DNA of 64,000 nucleotides, taken from positions 26,176 through 90,175 of the forward strand of contig JAWPGT010000085.1 of assembly GCA_034638255.1 (NCBI GenBank). Direction: 5' to 3'. The DNA is from Coprinus comatus (lineage: Eukaryota > Basidiomycota > Agaricomycetes > Agaricales > Agaricaceae). The notes under the pieces are model-generated. The model made no database searches, had not been told where the DNA came from, and saw only the letters and a list, made by a program, of their open reading frames with translations. Positions 44,038 to 57,900 of the stretch are shown here, in pieces. Each line of letters begins with the position of its first letter. The stretch's first letter is position 1. Both the position numbers and the translations under genes were made by a program.

Positions 44038-47027
44038 AGATACTTTCCTATATAATGTATTAGTATTGATTGGTACATACCAATACAACTTACAGCGATA
44101 AGCCAGGAGGGACGAGATACAATGAAGATACAACTTGACAAGTCGTGAATCGCATGCGTTCAATGGAAGGTCACGTGCTATGATGTGAGTTGTCAGGAAG
44201 AGCACTCAGCACTCAGCACAGACTCTCTAGTAAATATTGTTGTCTTCTCTAACAGTAGCACCTGATCAACGACAGCTTTTTTTCTTCTTCCCCGTTCCGA
44301 AAAAATTAATTTTACTTTCAACTTTCAAACAGTGTCGAGAGATGGAATAGAAAAGTAATAAGTTACCACATCCATTCATTGACTTCAAAGCGTACTACCA
44401 CATCACGACTGTTCTGGCTATTATTTCTCAGTGCCCACATTTTGAATCAGTAGCAGGCCTGAAACCCAAAGCCGCCATGATGACTATTGTTTTCTCAATT
44501 ATCCACAAACGGGCCCCGCAGCCGCCGCAGTGCCGGTGTCTATGGATAAAATGAGGGGGAGTTAGTAGGATGTCAAGACATCAATTGCTTATGTAGACTA
44601 TGTACTGTACCACCGTTTGTTTGCTTATGAGAAGAAGGCAATAGAAAATGTATCGATATATTCTACAAAACTCCCGCAGTATACATGTTCCTTCAATGCC
44701 ATTGAAGTACCAAAATTTGCCATGATTGATTATGGGAATCCCTTTACACTCAAGGATAGATCGGCACTGTAATGATGTCAGATTTTCGTATACTTGTAAA
44801 AATTAGTGAAGGAGTTCCAGGAGTCAGGATAACTGTACCAAAATGCTCCAGTCTTGGTGACGGGAGCTTTGGCTTTGGCTTAACATTAAGACCTTTCGTG
44901 TGTATGGTTTTTGCATTTTTGTCCCTCTATCTACATTCCAGATTGTTGTATTATTTCATTCTATATCACTTCTACCGTCACTAGCAGGACGAGGTTTGTT
45001 GATACTCCAAAGTCTTTTCCGAGTGCAAGAAAGACTAGAGCTTTCCGTTGATGAATAAGTTATAGCTACGTGGTCTGCACCATTGAGTCATTAACAAGTG
45101 TAGTTGATTCACAACATACAACATTTAAATAATCATAATCATAGAAAAAGAGGACGAAGAATGGCAGTACAGTGTATCGTATCTGAAACTTGACGAGAGA
45201 TAGAGAACTTCGCTGTTTAATACACAGGGGTCTAACTCGATCACATTGACCTTTACAGGCTTCAAACATTCACTGAAGATTAATCATGAGGCTTTGAGTC
45301 ACTGAGACTTGGTGTTACTTACTTGATTGCATTATTGTCCTATCAGACTCCGTTGAGAATATTGGGGGAATGAGTTGGCACATCGAACAACACCCCCGGA
45401 ATGATCCTAGAAGCACCCTTTGACTGGAGGGAGGTTGGACGCATGACGTATTCGAAATATGGTATAAAGTGCCCGTGGTATGGTCCTTCACTTTCATCAT
45501 AGGACGAATATGCAGCATGTCAGAAAACATCAGCATATAATCGGATATCGACTCACTGTTACCAACGCTTACAAGGACCGATAGTTGAACTTTTGCATCT
45601 TCTTCGACTCGTCACTGGCTGAATGCTTTCCCCTCATCAAATGTTCCTTTGAGTAGACTGTAGAATGATGAATTTTCTGACTCTGCAAATTCATATTGCT
45701 TATATCAAGGTTCTCGTCACCCTGATTATGGGGAGAAATGCGTTACGATTATTTGGCGAAAAGAATATTTCAAAAGAACTCACTGTTGCAGCAAACTGGG
45801 ACCAGGGTTGGGGCCGCCTCAGAATCCCAAAAATGGGCTGGAGAAACCGCGTTGCCGGCCTTAGCCTCAACATCCACACCGAATCTCAGTTATGCCATAT
45901 ACCGATGAGGGGGATGATGCAATGTTCCATAAGAATGTGTGGATGTAAGATGCATATACCTCGACCCATGGAGGTTTGTAGAGAATGATGAGACGAGAAA
46001 ACTGACTTTTATGGCCTTGGAGAATATATGCAGTTGAAAACACTTTCTGTCATTTGTTTTGGGAACTCCGGTCCGATCCAAGCACTCAGCCTGGTATTGT
46101 CCAGTAGAAAAAAAAGTTTTTATGAGATTCGGAAACTAAAGGCTGTATTTTCTCAGCTGTTCTTACAGGCTGATAGCAGTCGTTTTCTCCCAGCGGTACT
46201 TTTGTCTAGCAATGAATAATCGAAAAGGGAATTCCCGTATATCAGAGTGGGAATACCACTGGAGCGCCCGACTGCCGGCAAACCCCCTTTGTCTTTGTAC
46301 CATCATGCATAAACTCGTTCACCATAAAAAAAAGAAGGTAAGATTAACTGGACTCCATCTAAGAACATTTGATGTCCAATTCACCTGGTCTTCAACGTAC
46401 CACAAATCACACCACATGGAACAAATGTCCGACTCTCGAAGCCATACCAAAATATTCTCTCAAGCTTCACCTCGAAGACGCGATAAGGATGCTTCCAGGA
46501 GAAGAATCTTTAACACACGGTTTTGCTGCCTTCCCCGCTAGGTGATGTCATTAACCTACGTATGTGATTACTGAGTACTGAAACCGTCCGTTAACGCATT
46601 AATACATCAGTATCATAGTAAGTTAAATGAACATCTGACTACCTGTCTCACTAACGCAACAAACCAGCAAATCAACAGTATGTTACTACATACATCAATT
46701 GAAGTCTACACAAACTCGACAGCTCCATGTAGATTTCTGGGTTCCGTAAACGCCTATCAATGACAAATGTCAAACACGGCTGGTTGCACAATCTGAAGCC
46801 ATCTGACCATTCATTGCTTCCACTCACCACATGGATCTCAACTTCCGCACGCATTGGACTCTAAACATAATCTATCTTTCTCACATCAATTTCCACGCTC
46901 CGTAGGATTTAAATAGAAGATAAGCCTGAAAAGGTTGTCGATTCCGGCTTTACAGAGCATATCATGCGACCCACACATGTTAAATTCATTGCAAAGGAAA
47001 TCTGACCACTATTGCACCATACTGAAG
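44038..47027. other. Gene-poor intergenic region
   Basis: Several ORFs of 60-110 codons on both strands (for example 45665-45988 plus and 46212-46541 plus) show no recognisable motif or splice-supported extension. I treat them as unsupported. The last 100 bases before 47028 are the likely promoter of the amidase. Confidence 0.5.
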
Positions 47028-49281
47028 ATGAGACGCTCATCTTGTATCCCAATTCACCTGGTCTTTGCTTTCGCTCTGTTACTACTAGCTACTATCGCTG
47101 GTAGTTGGAGCCCTAGTCTTATTCAAAGAAGAAACCAAATACGGTCGCAATCGCAAGATGCTATACAAAAATTTCCCGACTTGTATGAGGCCTCTGTAAT
47201 GGAATTACAGGAGGGGTTAGATTCTGGAAGTTTCACGAGCGTTGACCTTGTCAAGGTATTTATCTTGCATGTTTCTTTTCTCTCTCGCTTGAGTAAACAA
47301 ATGAATCTAGGCATATTTTTCCCGGATAGAGGAAGTTAATCTGAAAGGACCAGTTTTACGAGCAGTTTTGGAGACCAATCCATCCGCTTTAGCTCAGGCA
47401 GCCAAATTAGATCGTGAACGTTCTAAGAAAGGGAAGAGAAGTCTGCTACATGGTATCCCAATCCTTTTAAAAGTACGACATCTATGACTTTTCATTTTTC
47501 ATTTTTCTCATTGGGTTTACAGGACAATATTGCTACAGTTGCATCCGAAGGTCAGATCCATTATACAAAACTGTCTTACGACTAAACGTTCCCGCTATGC
47601 TTTTAGGAATGAACACAACGGCAGGTTCCTTCAGTTTACTTAAATCAATTGTTCCAGAGGATGCCGGTGTAGTAAAACGACTACGAAAGGCCGGAGCAAT
47701 TATTCTTGGTAATTAACACTATTCCATTTCATTAATTACACAAAGACTCACGATATATGATACACATAAGGGAAAGCCAATATGTCCGAATGGGCTCACT
47801 TCAGAGGGAACAGACTACCTTCAGGATGGTCCGGTCGTGGAGGTCAAAATACAAATGCATATTTCCCAAACGCTGATCCATGTGGGTCATCATCTGGATC
47901 AGGAGTTTCGGCTTCAATTGGATTGGCTGCTGTTACACTTGGAACGGAGACTGATGGAAGTATTACTTGTCCTTCCAGTAATAACAATTTGGCTGGGATT
48001 AAACCTACAGTTGGGCTTACCTCGCGTGCCGGAGGTTAGTTTATAATTATTGCGGTTTTATATTCTATCATTTGTTGATGCTGAAATTGCTCGATTCTAG
48101 TCATACCAATAGCCGCTCATCAGGACACAATTGGACCAATGACAAGATCCATGACAGATGCCGCTATCGTTTTAAACATAATCGCTGGAAAAGATCCCAA
48201 CGACAACTTCACCTTGGCTCAACCTTCTAAATTACCAGATTTCACACACGCTTTACGAAAAAATGCTTTTAAAGGAAAACGAATTGGAGTACCACGACTT
48301 GTTTTTCTTAATACAAGTATAACTGGAGATGATTCTTCTATTATTTCAGAGTTTGAAAATGCTCTTGAGATAATTAGAGGATTGGGTGCTACGATTGTTG
48401 ATCCTGCTGATATGCCTTCTGCTGAAGAAATTGTGCGATCTGATAATGAGACTATTGTGCTTAATACTGAATTCAAGGTAAGGGAATTTTTCTCGTTCTT
48501 TTTTGTAGTACAGGGTTTTCTCATCGTATTTATTTTAGGTTCAACTTAATGACTGGTTTGAATCCTTGCTTAAAAATCCATCTGGAGTACGCAGTCTTGC
48601 TGACCTTATCAAATTCAACAACGACAACCCAGAACTTGAACTTCCTGTTAACTTTACTGATCAATCAATGTGAGCTTTGGATACAAGTTACCGTAACTTT
48701 CCAGAGAGACTAAAACTAATATGTAATACGTTACGTTAAGATTAATTGAATCGGAGGCTACGGAAGGTTTCAACGAGACGTTTTTCAGGGCGCTAGCGGC
48801 CGACATAGACCTTGGTTCGACTAGGGGTATTGATGCTGTGTTGAAAATACATAAACTTGATGCCTTGGTCCTTCCATCAACAGGATTTACTACTGTACCT
48901 GCTGGTAAGTAAACTAAATCATTGAGTCTCCGGTCCTAAAAACTCAACGTTGGCCCTTTATAAAAGCCATCGTGGGATATCCTATTATAACTGGTAAGTT
49001 GAAATCATCATTTCTCGACCCGCTATCATTTACTTCATTACCCTTTAGTTCCCTTAGGTTTCTTCCCGAACAACGTAACAATAGGGCGAGCAGGACCAAA
49101 TCTAGTATATCCAGCACCTGGAGTTCCATTTGGATTATCCTTCTTAGGAACAGCATTTTCAGATTTCGAGTTGATAGGATTTGGATTTGCTTATGAACAA
49201 GCTACACATACTAGACTGAAGAGAAAAGCATTTCCTGCCGCCATTCCTAGAACGCAACTTAAAGATGTCGTTTCAAAGTGA
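47028..49281 (+). CDS. Amidase-signature family hydrolase, secreted or membrane-anchored, 571 aa
   Basis: Ten exons: 47028-47255, 47311-47472, 47523-47550, 47607-47708, 47771-48034, 48101-48477, 48539-48669, 48741-48904, 48967-48993, 49049-49281, exactly 572 codons. The N-terminus has a hydrophobic stretch (LVFAFALLLLATIAGSW), a signal peptide or anchor. The amidase signature is complete: catalytic Lys in HGIPILLKDNIAT, the cis-Ser motif in GSSSGSGVSASIGLAA, and the nucleophile Ser in GTETDGSITCPSS. These enzymes hydrolyse carbon-nitrogen bonds in amides. The substrate cannot be told. Similarity is to the fungal group often annotated as glutamyl-tRNA amidotransferase-like amidases, which have no tRNA role. 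Two exons are only 28 and 27 nt. Confidence 0.92.
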
Positions 49282-50315
49282 TTTTCACATTTCCCTGATT
49301 TTTTGATTATGTATAATTATGACTACAATGGCCATGGGCAGTGTACATCATTCAAACCCATCTCGTTGTCATGTCAATACCATCATTACTACGAACAAGT
49401 ATTCTAGTAATTGTTGTGTTAGATCTCAATACAATTATGATTCCCTCTGGTCGAGGAATACCAACCTAAATAGATTGGCGAGGTAGCAATGATCCAATAT
49501 GGCGAGAATAATCATATTGTAGTAAGATCTATAGCTAATAGCCTTATGGTGCCGTATGATGTAGTGATATGTATTTATGTTATGTACCATATATATGCCA
49601 CTATTATAGTACCGGGAAGCTGCATGTCAATCATGAATATCAACCTGACATCAACAAGCCATACGATCTCAAATCGGCATTGATCGAATAATACTCTGGG
49701 AATAATTATACATATGAAGATAGGTAACACAGTTTGAAGTGATATATATCACATCGCTAAGTCGACGAGAGTCAGTCGAATTTCATCACTCCCTGGTTAC
49801 TATTTTTAAGCATGTAACCAAGTGAGCTTCAGCCTTTCATTGTGGGAAAAAAATATATGAAAAATACCTGGGCCTCGTGAATGTCGGATCTACTGATGAA
49901 ATAATATAAATGTTGAATGTTGAAACATTTTTATCTGAATACAAGGAACTGCAGTGACTGATTATGATTGGCAGATTATTTCTATAAACTTCAATATTCA
50001 ACGGATTTGAATGTCGTGTAATGTATTGTTTATATTCGTCTAAAGTTCTCTGTTAAAACAGTTTTTCTAGTCGTATTTATGCTGTTCAGCTAGAGTGGTA
50101 TTGGATCCTGATATACTCATCAATATCACAAAATTCCAAGATTTCCGAACTTATCACCCTAGATGGTCGTAGTGAAAGATGGCATCACTATGTAACCAAC
50201 TCATCATTATGATTGTTGTCTGACCCCAGGAGCTACATTATAAGCTCCATTCAAGTTTTGTTCGTATGTTCTCAATTCTGCGAACACGCTGCTTGATGCA
50301 GCTAGTTGTGTCGAC
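49282..50315. other. Intergenic region
   Basis: AT-rich. One unsupported 64-codon ORF (49489-49683). No repeats or RNA genes recognised. Confidence 0.5.
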
Positions 50316-51974
50316 ATGAGTCGGGACTCATCATCATCCTCCTCTTCTCATCGAGTTCTCAACAAGCGTTCTTTCGATGGTAAACAAAAGAACTCCTGGC
50401 CCTGGAACCGACATCGGCCAGATCCAAAGCCAAGGGTTGTCATTGTAAAGCCAAGCGATAGCGATATCAGGATGCGGCATGATAAGGATGACGGGGATTC
50501 AGAAGGAGACGAAGATGGCTCAAGGGGGAGGTTTGACGATTCAGAAGGGGGGGAGACGAAGATGACGATGACGACGATAACTGGGACCATGTTAAAAGCA
50601 AGCAGCGTAAACAAATACAACAGTGGGAGCTGTTAACTGTCGACCAAGATTCTTATCTGACGTTTAATTTCACTGGTTAGTATTTATACTGTCATATCTT
50701 ATCCGAATTTGTTTTCTCAGATATCATGTAGGGGCCGCAGTAGCGGTTATTGGTATGCGCAACGAATTTCCTCCTGTGCCTTCCGATGCTCAACCAAAAT
50801 GGAGTTGTACCGTTCGTGGCATCGGTGGAAGAGTTGGTGACCAAGTCAAATCTTGCAACCAACAAAAAGATTCCAAGTCTGATTCGGGGAAATCAAAGGT
50901 CGAAATTCCAGTGGACGAGAAGAAGCGTATGTGTATATGTTCGGATCTTGATCACGGCGAACATGAATTACGCGTTGATATTAAGGTCCCAAGTGCCCTA
51001 CCTGCGTACTTGCATAGCATCCGCTATCAACCATTCGATGAAAGTGCCCTTGAGGACGTATCTTTGAGGATCGATTCCTCGGATAAAGATATCATATATA
51101 ATCCAGAAAAAGAGTGGCAATGGATAAAGTTTGGCCACCATCGGTACCTAGAGTCAAAAAAGGGACCATATGAAGGAAGCCGTACAATTGAGGTACCGTT
51201 TCGAGGTGGGTTCCCATTTTTTATGTTTTTAAAAGGCTTGAGTTGAACATAAAGGATCAAGGAGACACAGTGCTATGGTACGGTAGCTATGACAAGGAAG
51301 GAGGTGGACGACCTCCATCTGTGTATCTGGATGATGAACCATATTCCACGTCGTTCGACGATCATAAGGGAAAGGGGGACACATCGGACCGGCGTTTTAA
51401 ACCTATTTTAAACATCACCGGCATTGAAAATCGTCCACACAAACTCAAGGTCGTGCTGGATAATTCCGCGATTGCCCTAAGCCTTCACCATCTCTTTGCT
51501 AAGGTCGGCTCCCCTCAACATTTGCATTTGTCCAACTCTCTAATGCAAGGTGGCCCTGCGGCTATGCCCCCGAATGCGAATAGTAGCAAACATCCTAAAG
51601 CGTCGGTCATTACAGCATCGGTGATTGGAGCCTGTCTCGGACTTCTCATCTTATTACTTGCATTTATTTGGTGGATTCGTTCGCGAGGTTCGAGTCGGGC
51701 ACGGTGGAAAGCTGAAAGAGCTTCTGCATCCTCCGATCCTACGTACGGCTGGCCGGCGTCCAAAGTTTCTACTCGTTCTTCCTTCTCTCGTGAAATTGTG
51801 AGTGGTGATATTGAATATAACCCTGAGGCGGGGAAAAAAATGGAAGGGTTGAGAGACAGAAGATTACTGACGCGCCCGCCACCACCTGCAATCATCTTGC
51901 ACGCGGACAGTGGAGTAAGGATACAACACCTTCCCGTAGCTCAGGATGTCCCCCCTCGATATTCATATATCTAG
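50316..51974 (+). pseudogene. Single-pass membrane protein with beta-rich ectodomain, frameshifted in a G run
   Basis: Exons 50316-50675, 50732-51205 and 51262-51974. The product has a Ser-rich start (MSRDSSSSSSSHRV), an acidic segment, then two domain-like parts beginning SYLTFNFTGAAVAVIG and GDTVLWYGSY. One TM helix follows (ASVIGACLGLLILLLAFIWW), then a basic stop-transfer and a cytoplasmic tail ending QDVPPRYSYI. The architecture and intron positions match the gene at 62214-63758. The frame is broken at a run of seven G (50547-50553): one more or two fewer bases are needed to join the N-terminus to the rest. This may be a true lesion, a sequence error, or a sign that the first exon is spliced differently. 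If the run is an error the gene is intact. Confidence 0.68.
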
Positions 51975-52794
51975 AACGTTAGTAATGTTCCTTTGGTTGT
52001 CTATTACTTTGTTCTGTAACAACCATTACACAATACCATATACCTATATCACATCTAATACTTCTAATTCCCTGCATGTATAAATGGATGCTATTCCGGT
52101 GAAGTCACATGTAATCACTTCCTTTTAGTAAAAGTCAGCGTTCTAGCCAGTTTCTACCCCACCTGATACTTCGGAGGGAGTAACTAAAACTGTCTGGCTG
52201 TGGTCAAGTCTCTTAACTATGAAAGCCGCAAGTAACTTACGGGTTCCGTTAAGTTCCGCTCGCAACTGCTACTGGATAAATTGGAGAGTCAAGAGATACT
52301 TAATGATGACACCTACCTTGACGTCCGTTCAGTGTTGCAATACTGCTACTACTAAATACGTAATATTAAATGTTCAAAGGAGTGAATTGTAGGTAGACAA
52401 TAATGGTTTGCGAGTCCATATCATACTTGGGAATATCTTTAACATGGAGAAGACTAATAACCCATCGGCTAGAGGGTTAGAGTGGAAAATGAAGGCCCGG
52501 ATGTTAAGCGTTAAAAGGCGAGAGAGTTGGGCGTAGATAAAACCGTGGTCATATCCGGAAATTACCGGCAGTCGGTGTCCTTCCAGGAGCCTTTCTTACT
52601 TTCACCATTCATATCTGACCCCCCGTCTTCCGCCCTTTACTAAGTAATAGAAAGTCTAACATACTTCATTGACCCCAAGGGAAGCTCAACGACTAAAAGA
52701 GAGCTAGACTTGCTACGTCTGTGCTGTCGTAATTTGCATTCCGTTCTGTATATAAAGGTAACTTTCGTGGTCTACCAAAACCGCTGTAATCCCA
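51975..52794. other. Intergenic region
   Basis: No supportable ORF. A TATA-like gtatataaagg at 52747-52757, about 38 bases before the next start codon, is a likely promoter element of the transporter gene. Confidence 0.5.
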
Positions 52795-54870
52795 ATGTCC
52801 AGCAGTATATCACCCCCTCACATCGTTACTAACCCGACGGTGACAAGTGATCTAGAAACACATATCGGTGGAGAAAGACCTAAAGAACCCGTGTTCTCTT
52901 CAGGTTGGCTTATTGTCATTGGCACGTATGTACTTTTTTTTATCAGCGGAAAATAACAAGGTTCACTCTTTACAGATGGCTCGTACAGTTTTGCACATAG
53001 GGATTTCCTTTTATTCGATTTAGAGTGGTCTGGAAGGAGAAGGTTTGTTTAGCCACGTTTCGGCCTTCGGTGTATACGAGGACATCTACACTCGAGATCT
53101 TCTAAGCAACAAAACGCCGTCCGAGATCAGGTAACTAACTCATTTCAGATGTTTTATAGTATTGACGTTACCCAAGTTGGATAGGGAGCTTCCAGCTCTT
53201 CTTACAATACGCAATGGGCTTCGCAGTTGGGAGAATTTTCGATCTCGGCTATTTGTAAGTACTCACTTAAATGCAACGTTGCCCGAGCAGCAAGTGGCAC
53301 GGCCCGCTAATTCGTCGAAATCATCGTAACAGTAACCATCTGATCAGAGTTGGTACCGTGCTTCAAGTCGCTTCAATTTTCATGCTCTCTCTTACTAGTC
53401 GGCATCGCTACTTCGAGGTTAGTTATGTTAACAGCACTAGAGAAGGAATAACCCTCATTTCTTTACCCGGGACATATTAGGTGTTTCTAGCTCAAGCCAT
53501 CGGAATGGGACTAGGACAGGCAATGCTATTTTTACCTTCAATCACTATCATAGCCTACCACTTTAATCATCGACGAGCACTAGCAACCAGCATAGCAGTC
53601 TCTGTGTGTATCCATCTTATTATCCGATTTATCAAGTACGCTGTTAATATTGTTTGTTAGCAGGGTGCATCTGTTGGAGGAATGATCTGGCCATTGTTAC
53701 TTAATCAAATAAACCAAAGAATGGACTTTGCCAACGCAGTTCGTATCACTGGGGCAATCATCAGTGCACTACTTTTTGTGGCAAATTTTTTGTACTCCGT
53801 AGTGCGAGACTCCAATCTTGAAATCACTGCCTCAAGACGGAATCAACTCACTAGCGAATCTAACTTCAATTTCACCGTATTATGTGTGGATAATGCATAT
53901 CTAGTATCCATAGTATCGTAAGCCTGTTCTCTCATCTGTTGTCAAGGCTGGTGATCTCTCACTTGCGGTTCTGCTCTCTCTTTTACGAATAGGGCATTCT
54001 GCATCAATCTTGGGCTCTTCTTCCCATGTGAGGATTTCTTGTGGTCCGCAACTTCACACACCAGAGACGAATCAACCGGAGTACTATACTACTAACACAA
54101 ATTTAGATTTCTACCTTCAGTCCTTCGCCTTATGGAACAGTATACCTACATCGCAGGCATTACATCTGGTTAGGCCATTCGCATCCCTCCGAATTCCCTC
54201 GTCCACTTACACATATCATCTTTCATTTTTTTTCCCTAGCTTACCTTTCTCAATACAGGTAACGTCTTAGGCCGTATTATTCCCAACTTTCTAGCAGACA
54301 ACCTCGGGACATACAATATACTTCTACCCTCACTCTTTATCTCATCCCTTCTCATCTTTATGATGTACAACGCCGCTCGATTTTCCGTTTTGGCCACATT
54401 CGCTGTTCTTTATGGATTCTTCTCAGGTTCCTGTAAGTACTATGCCAAAGAGGTCCAATAGTAGCAGCATTTACGTCCTGCTCAAGATGTTTCCCTTGTT
54501 CCATCCTTGTTGTGCAGCTGAGTTCACATCCAAGAGAACATGGGTAAATTGTATGGGTCAATCATAGGGGTACAATTCAACTTATTTTTACCAGTGTTCG
54601 TCTTGGGTTAGCATTTTCAATTGTCGGTGTTGCTCTTCTTATTGGCACTCCCATCGAGGGAAAACTTATAGGACTAAAATCCGACGACTACACATGGAAC
54701 AACGCAGTAATCTTCAGTGGGGTGCGTGAATCTGATATCCAGATCATTCTTATATTAAAAGGTATTCATGCCAGATAATGGTTGTATGTGGTTTCGTTGG
54801 AATGACTGTTTCGCGATACTTGTACATTCGAAGCCGTAAGCTACCTAGACAAAAAGCGTATGTGTGTTGA
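52795..54870 (+). CDS. MFS transporter, monocarboxylate-permease-like; integrity doubtful
   Basis: Reading from MSSSISPPHIVTNPTVTSD, exon 52795-52925 splices to 52976 with TWLVQFCT. Later pieces show AFGVYEDIYTR, FLQYAMGFAVGRIFDLGY, the family signature AQAIGMGLGQAMLFLPS followed by HRRALATSIAVS and GASVGGMIWPLLLNQI, and then NFLADNLGTYNILLPS, RLGLAFSIVG and a last exon ending RSRKLPRQKAYVC. This is the order of a 12-TM fungal monocarboxylate/riboflavin-type permease of the plasma membrane. A TAG follows WLVQFCT (52998-53000), and the region 54430-54600 has no clean frame. Either short introns were missed or the gene is decaying. It converges on CSE1, 97 bases away. Confidence 0.65.
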
Positions 54871-54967
54871 GGGCACATAATTGAAAGTCTCTTTTTGCTG
54901 GAAAATCGAACCCTAGATTTCCTTCTCTTTCACGGGAGAAAATAAAGTTTTAGTAACCCGTTCAAAC

Positions 54968-57900
54968 TCATGATGAACCGGCAGAAACAATCAAAGCCTG
55001 AACCCGGTCGCCGTAAGCGTTCTTCAGGTTCTCTAGTTCCTGGGTCAAGAATTGATCCGGATTCGAAACGAATGCGACGGGGTCTGCCTCTTGGGTTTCT
55101 GAAGCCGCCAAACGAGAATAAGCCGCCTGATACCCGGCGGTTTGCTCCTCGTAGTCGATGTCAGTAATTCCAGCGTGCGGGTCTTCGTCCTTCTTTGACA
55201 AGTACTGGGGTTCGCTGAACAGCTTGCGGAGCGCTCTATAACCCAACGGCCTGGAAACATAAAGAAATTTAGAAAAGCAAAAAAAAAAACCAGTTTGACA
55301 CGTCATACCAGGCTGCGACAGATGGTGGTTGCATCATCTGTTTGCTTTGACACAGCAGACGAATCATTCCAACAACTGCCAATTTGCGGTCTTTGTGTGG
55401 CACTTTGGGAGCTTCGGGTATGATAAAATTCGTTAAAATTTGTGCCCAAAGCCTGATATCATCATTTTAGTCTATTGTACTGATAAGTTGCAAGTCGCAG
55501 AACTTACCCAGGTTGGATGCTTTCCATAACAGAGATCGTTTGGTCGGGTGTCAATCCCGCATTAATGGCCATTGTGAATAAGATGAAACGGGCGAACAAA
55601 TAAACATATTTGTCTGTTTTGTTAGCCTGCATCCTCGTCAACAAAGTCGTATAAGTAGCCTTCATGTATTGAAGGAGACCAGCCCTACATGTTTTATCAA
55701 GATTATATTAATAAGGAAAAGAGTTGAGGGTGCTTACGGCTCAACATATTGGGAGACAGATTGTAACAGTTCGAACCCCCATGAGTCATTGATTTTGGAA
55801 GGGATCAATCGTTGCTGGACAACAGCAAGGACAGATGCCACTTGTCCAGCAGCTAGCATCTGCGCGCTATCACGAGACAGGAATGCCTTCAAAAGTTTGA
55901 CAAGTCCGGGAACACTTCCTTTTTGTTGCCAAATTGCAGGCGTAAGGAGAAACGGTAATAGGTTTTCGATACTGGGTCGGAACTTCTCCTTGGTGCAACT
56001 CGAGCATTTGGGCGAGGACTTGGAACACATAAGGAATGTACTCTACAAGATCATCACATTGATATAAGCATATCCTTGAAAGTAAGTCAAATAAGACGCA
56101 CGGTCAATGTCTTGTTGTAAAATGTAGGTGAAAGGTCCGAACAGGGACTCCTCGAAAAACGGCAGAGTTGAGGGTGTCGCGGCAACAATAAATCTACCAC
56201 TTTCTTAAATATCACTGGTGAAAAAGTGTGGTTCGCCATACCTCATTAGTCCAGAGATACTCTCGAAAATGTATTGATCAAAGTGGGGGTTGCTAGGATT
56301 CTTTGAGATGACCCCAAGAATTCCAACCAATCTAGTGAGAGTTTGTTGATATGACGGCGTCAAAGACTGGCGAGCAGTCAGGATTACTCGCATAACGCCT
56401 AATATAATATAAGGGCATGAAATGGTTCTGGTAAAGGAAAAGACTGACAGCGCATCAGATGGTCATTTTCAGCAACTTTCTCTGGCGTTCCAGCTGATTC
56501 GGCCTTGCTTAGAAGGGTATTGATAAGTTGTGCCGCGTAGTCCCGAACGTCGGCTTGCACGAAACTACGGTATTTGTTAGTAATTTTTTTTTTTGGTAAT
56601 TAGCATGTAAGGGATACTCACATAAGTTGATTATTTTGTTTGATGAGAAGGATGCGGTCAATAGCAATAGCAGCGTACGTATAAGTGACGTAATTTTCTG
56701 AGGTGAGATGCCTTGCAAGAACCGGAAGAACGGAAAGAAGTTGTGGTTTTGTTAACTAGATAGATATCTGATGAGTTAACTGTACGCAAAAATCAATCAT
56801 AGCGGGCATACCTGATTACGGAAGGTATACAAGAAGCGGATAGCATCCACCTGAAGAATTGGGTGAACGGTTTTATCTTGTGCTTGAAGGTCTTCGAAGA
56901 CATGTTCTGAGAAGAACTGGACAACATTGACAAGGGTATTGACAGCTGTGACACCGTGCTAAAGTCGGACATTGAGAAAAGCAATAATTACAGTGAGATA
57001 ACGACACACACCTTGGTTGTCGAACCACGGGTTGCCACGGCGGTCAAGAGATAAATGGCACTGTCTTTCGCTTTCCAATTTTCAGCCTTGTTGGCTTGAT
57101 ATGTGCTTAGACCCCGGGAGATCCAAGTGCCAACAATTTCTGTCGTCTCCGCTTCATATCCACTACTAACCAGCGCCTGTACGACATCAGCAGCGGCGTG
57201 GCGTCGAGTAGCTAGATCGGTTCCAGTGGATGCAAGGGCGAGATCCAGTCTAATATACTCCAATGGGTCATCCTCGAATTGCTCCACCTCATGCTCTCGC
57301 AATTGGACATTGGGTACTACAACTCCTTCCACTAAAGTTGATATTGTCTCTTTAGAAGAAAATAGTGACTTGTAGTAGCCTGAGCGGATAGCGGTAGAAA
57401 TGAATCGCAACGATTGAGACACGAGCTAAGGTTATTATGCTATGAGTCCCAAGTACTGCGCTGGTGTGAGTTGATAAATCGTACATTATCATTTCCTTGA
57501 CCAGGTAGTTTATTCGATCCGATTAAAGCCCAAACATTTTGAACGAGTAGCTGGACTGCCGGGGATTTCTGAAGTTGATCAGGATATAGTTTGATGAAGA
57601 GCTTATATGAGCAAGGCTAATTAGCGTTTTCAATGAGCTAACTTGAAGTGAAGTATATACCTCTGCTACTTCAAGAATTCGGGTCTTGACTTGAGCGGTA
57701 AGAGAAGGAGTGGCATCATCTGGCTAAAAATGAAAACATAAACGGAGAATTTCAGAAATAATCTAATGACTTACTTCACCCCTAGTTTCTACAGGATCCC
57801 AGCTCAGGAACTTGATAAACCATCCACTCTCTCCGAAATACTCCTCGTATGTGTCCTCGATAACAGGTGGCAGATCTTGGCAAGTAAAGTCATAATAGAT

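Noticed and set aside
44772..46541. Several 60-110 codon ORFs as genes
   Set aside because: No motif, no splice-supported extension, no compositional signal. They appear to be chance ORFs.
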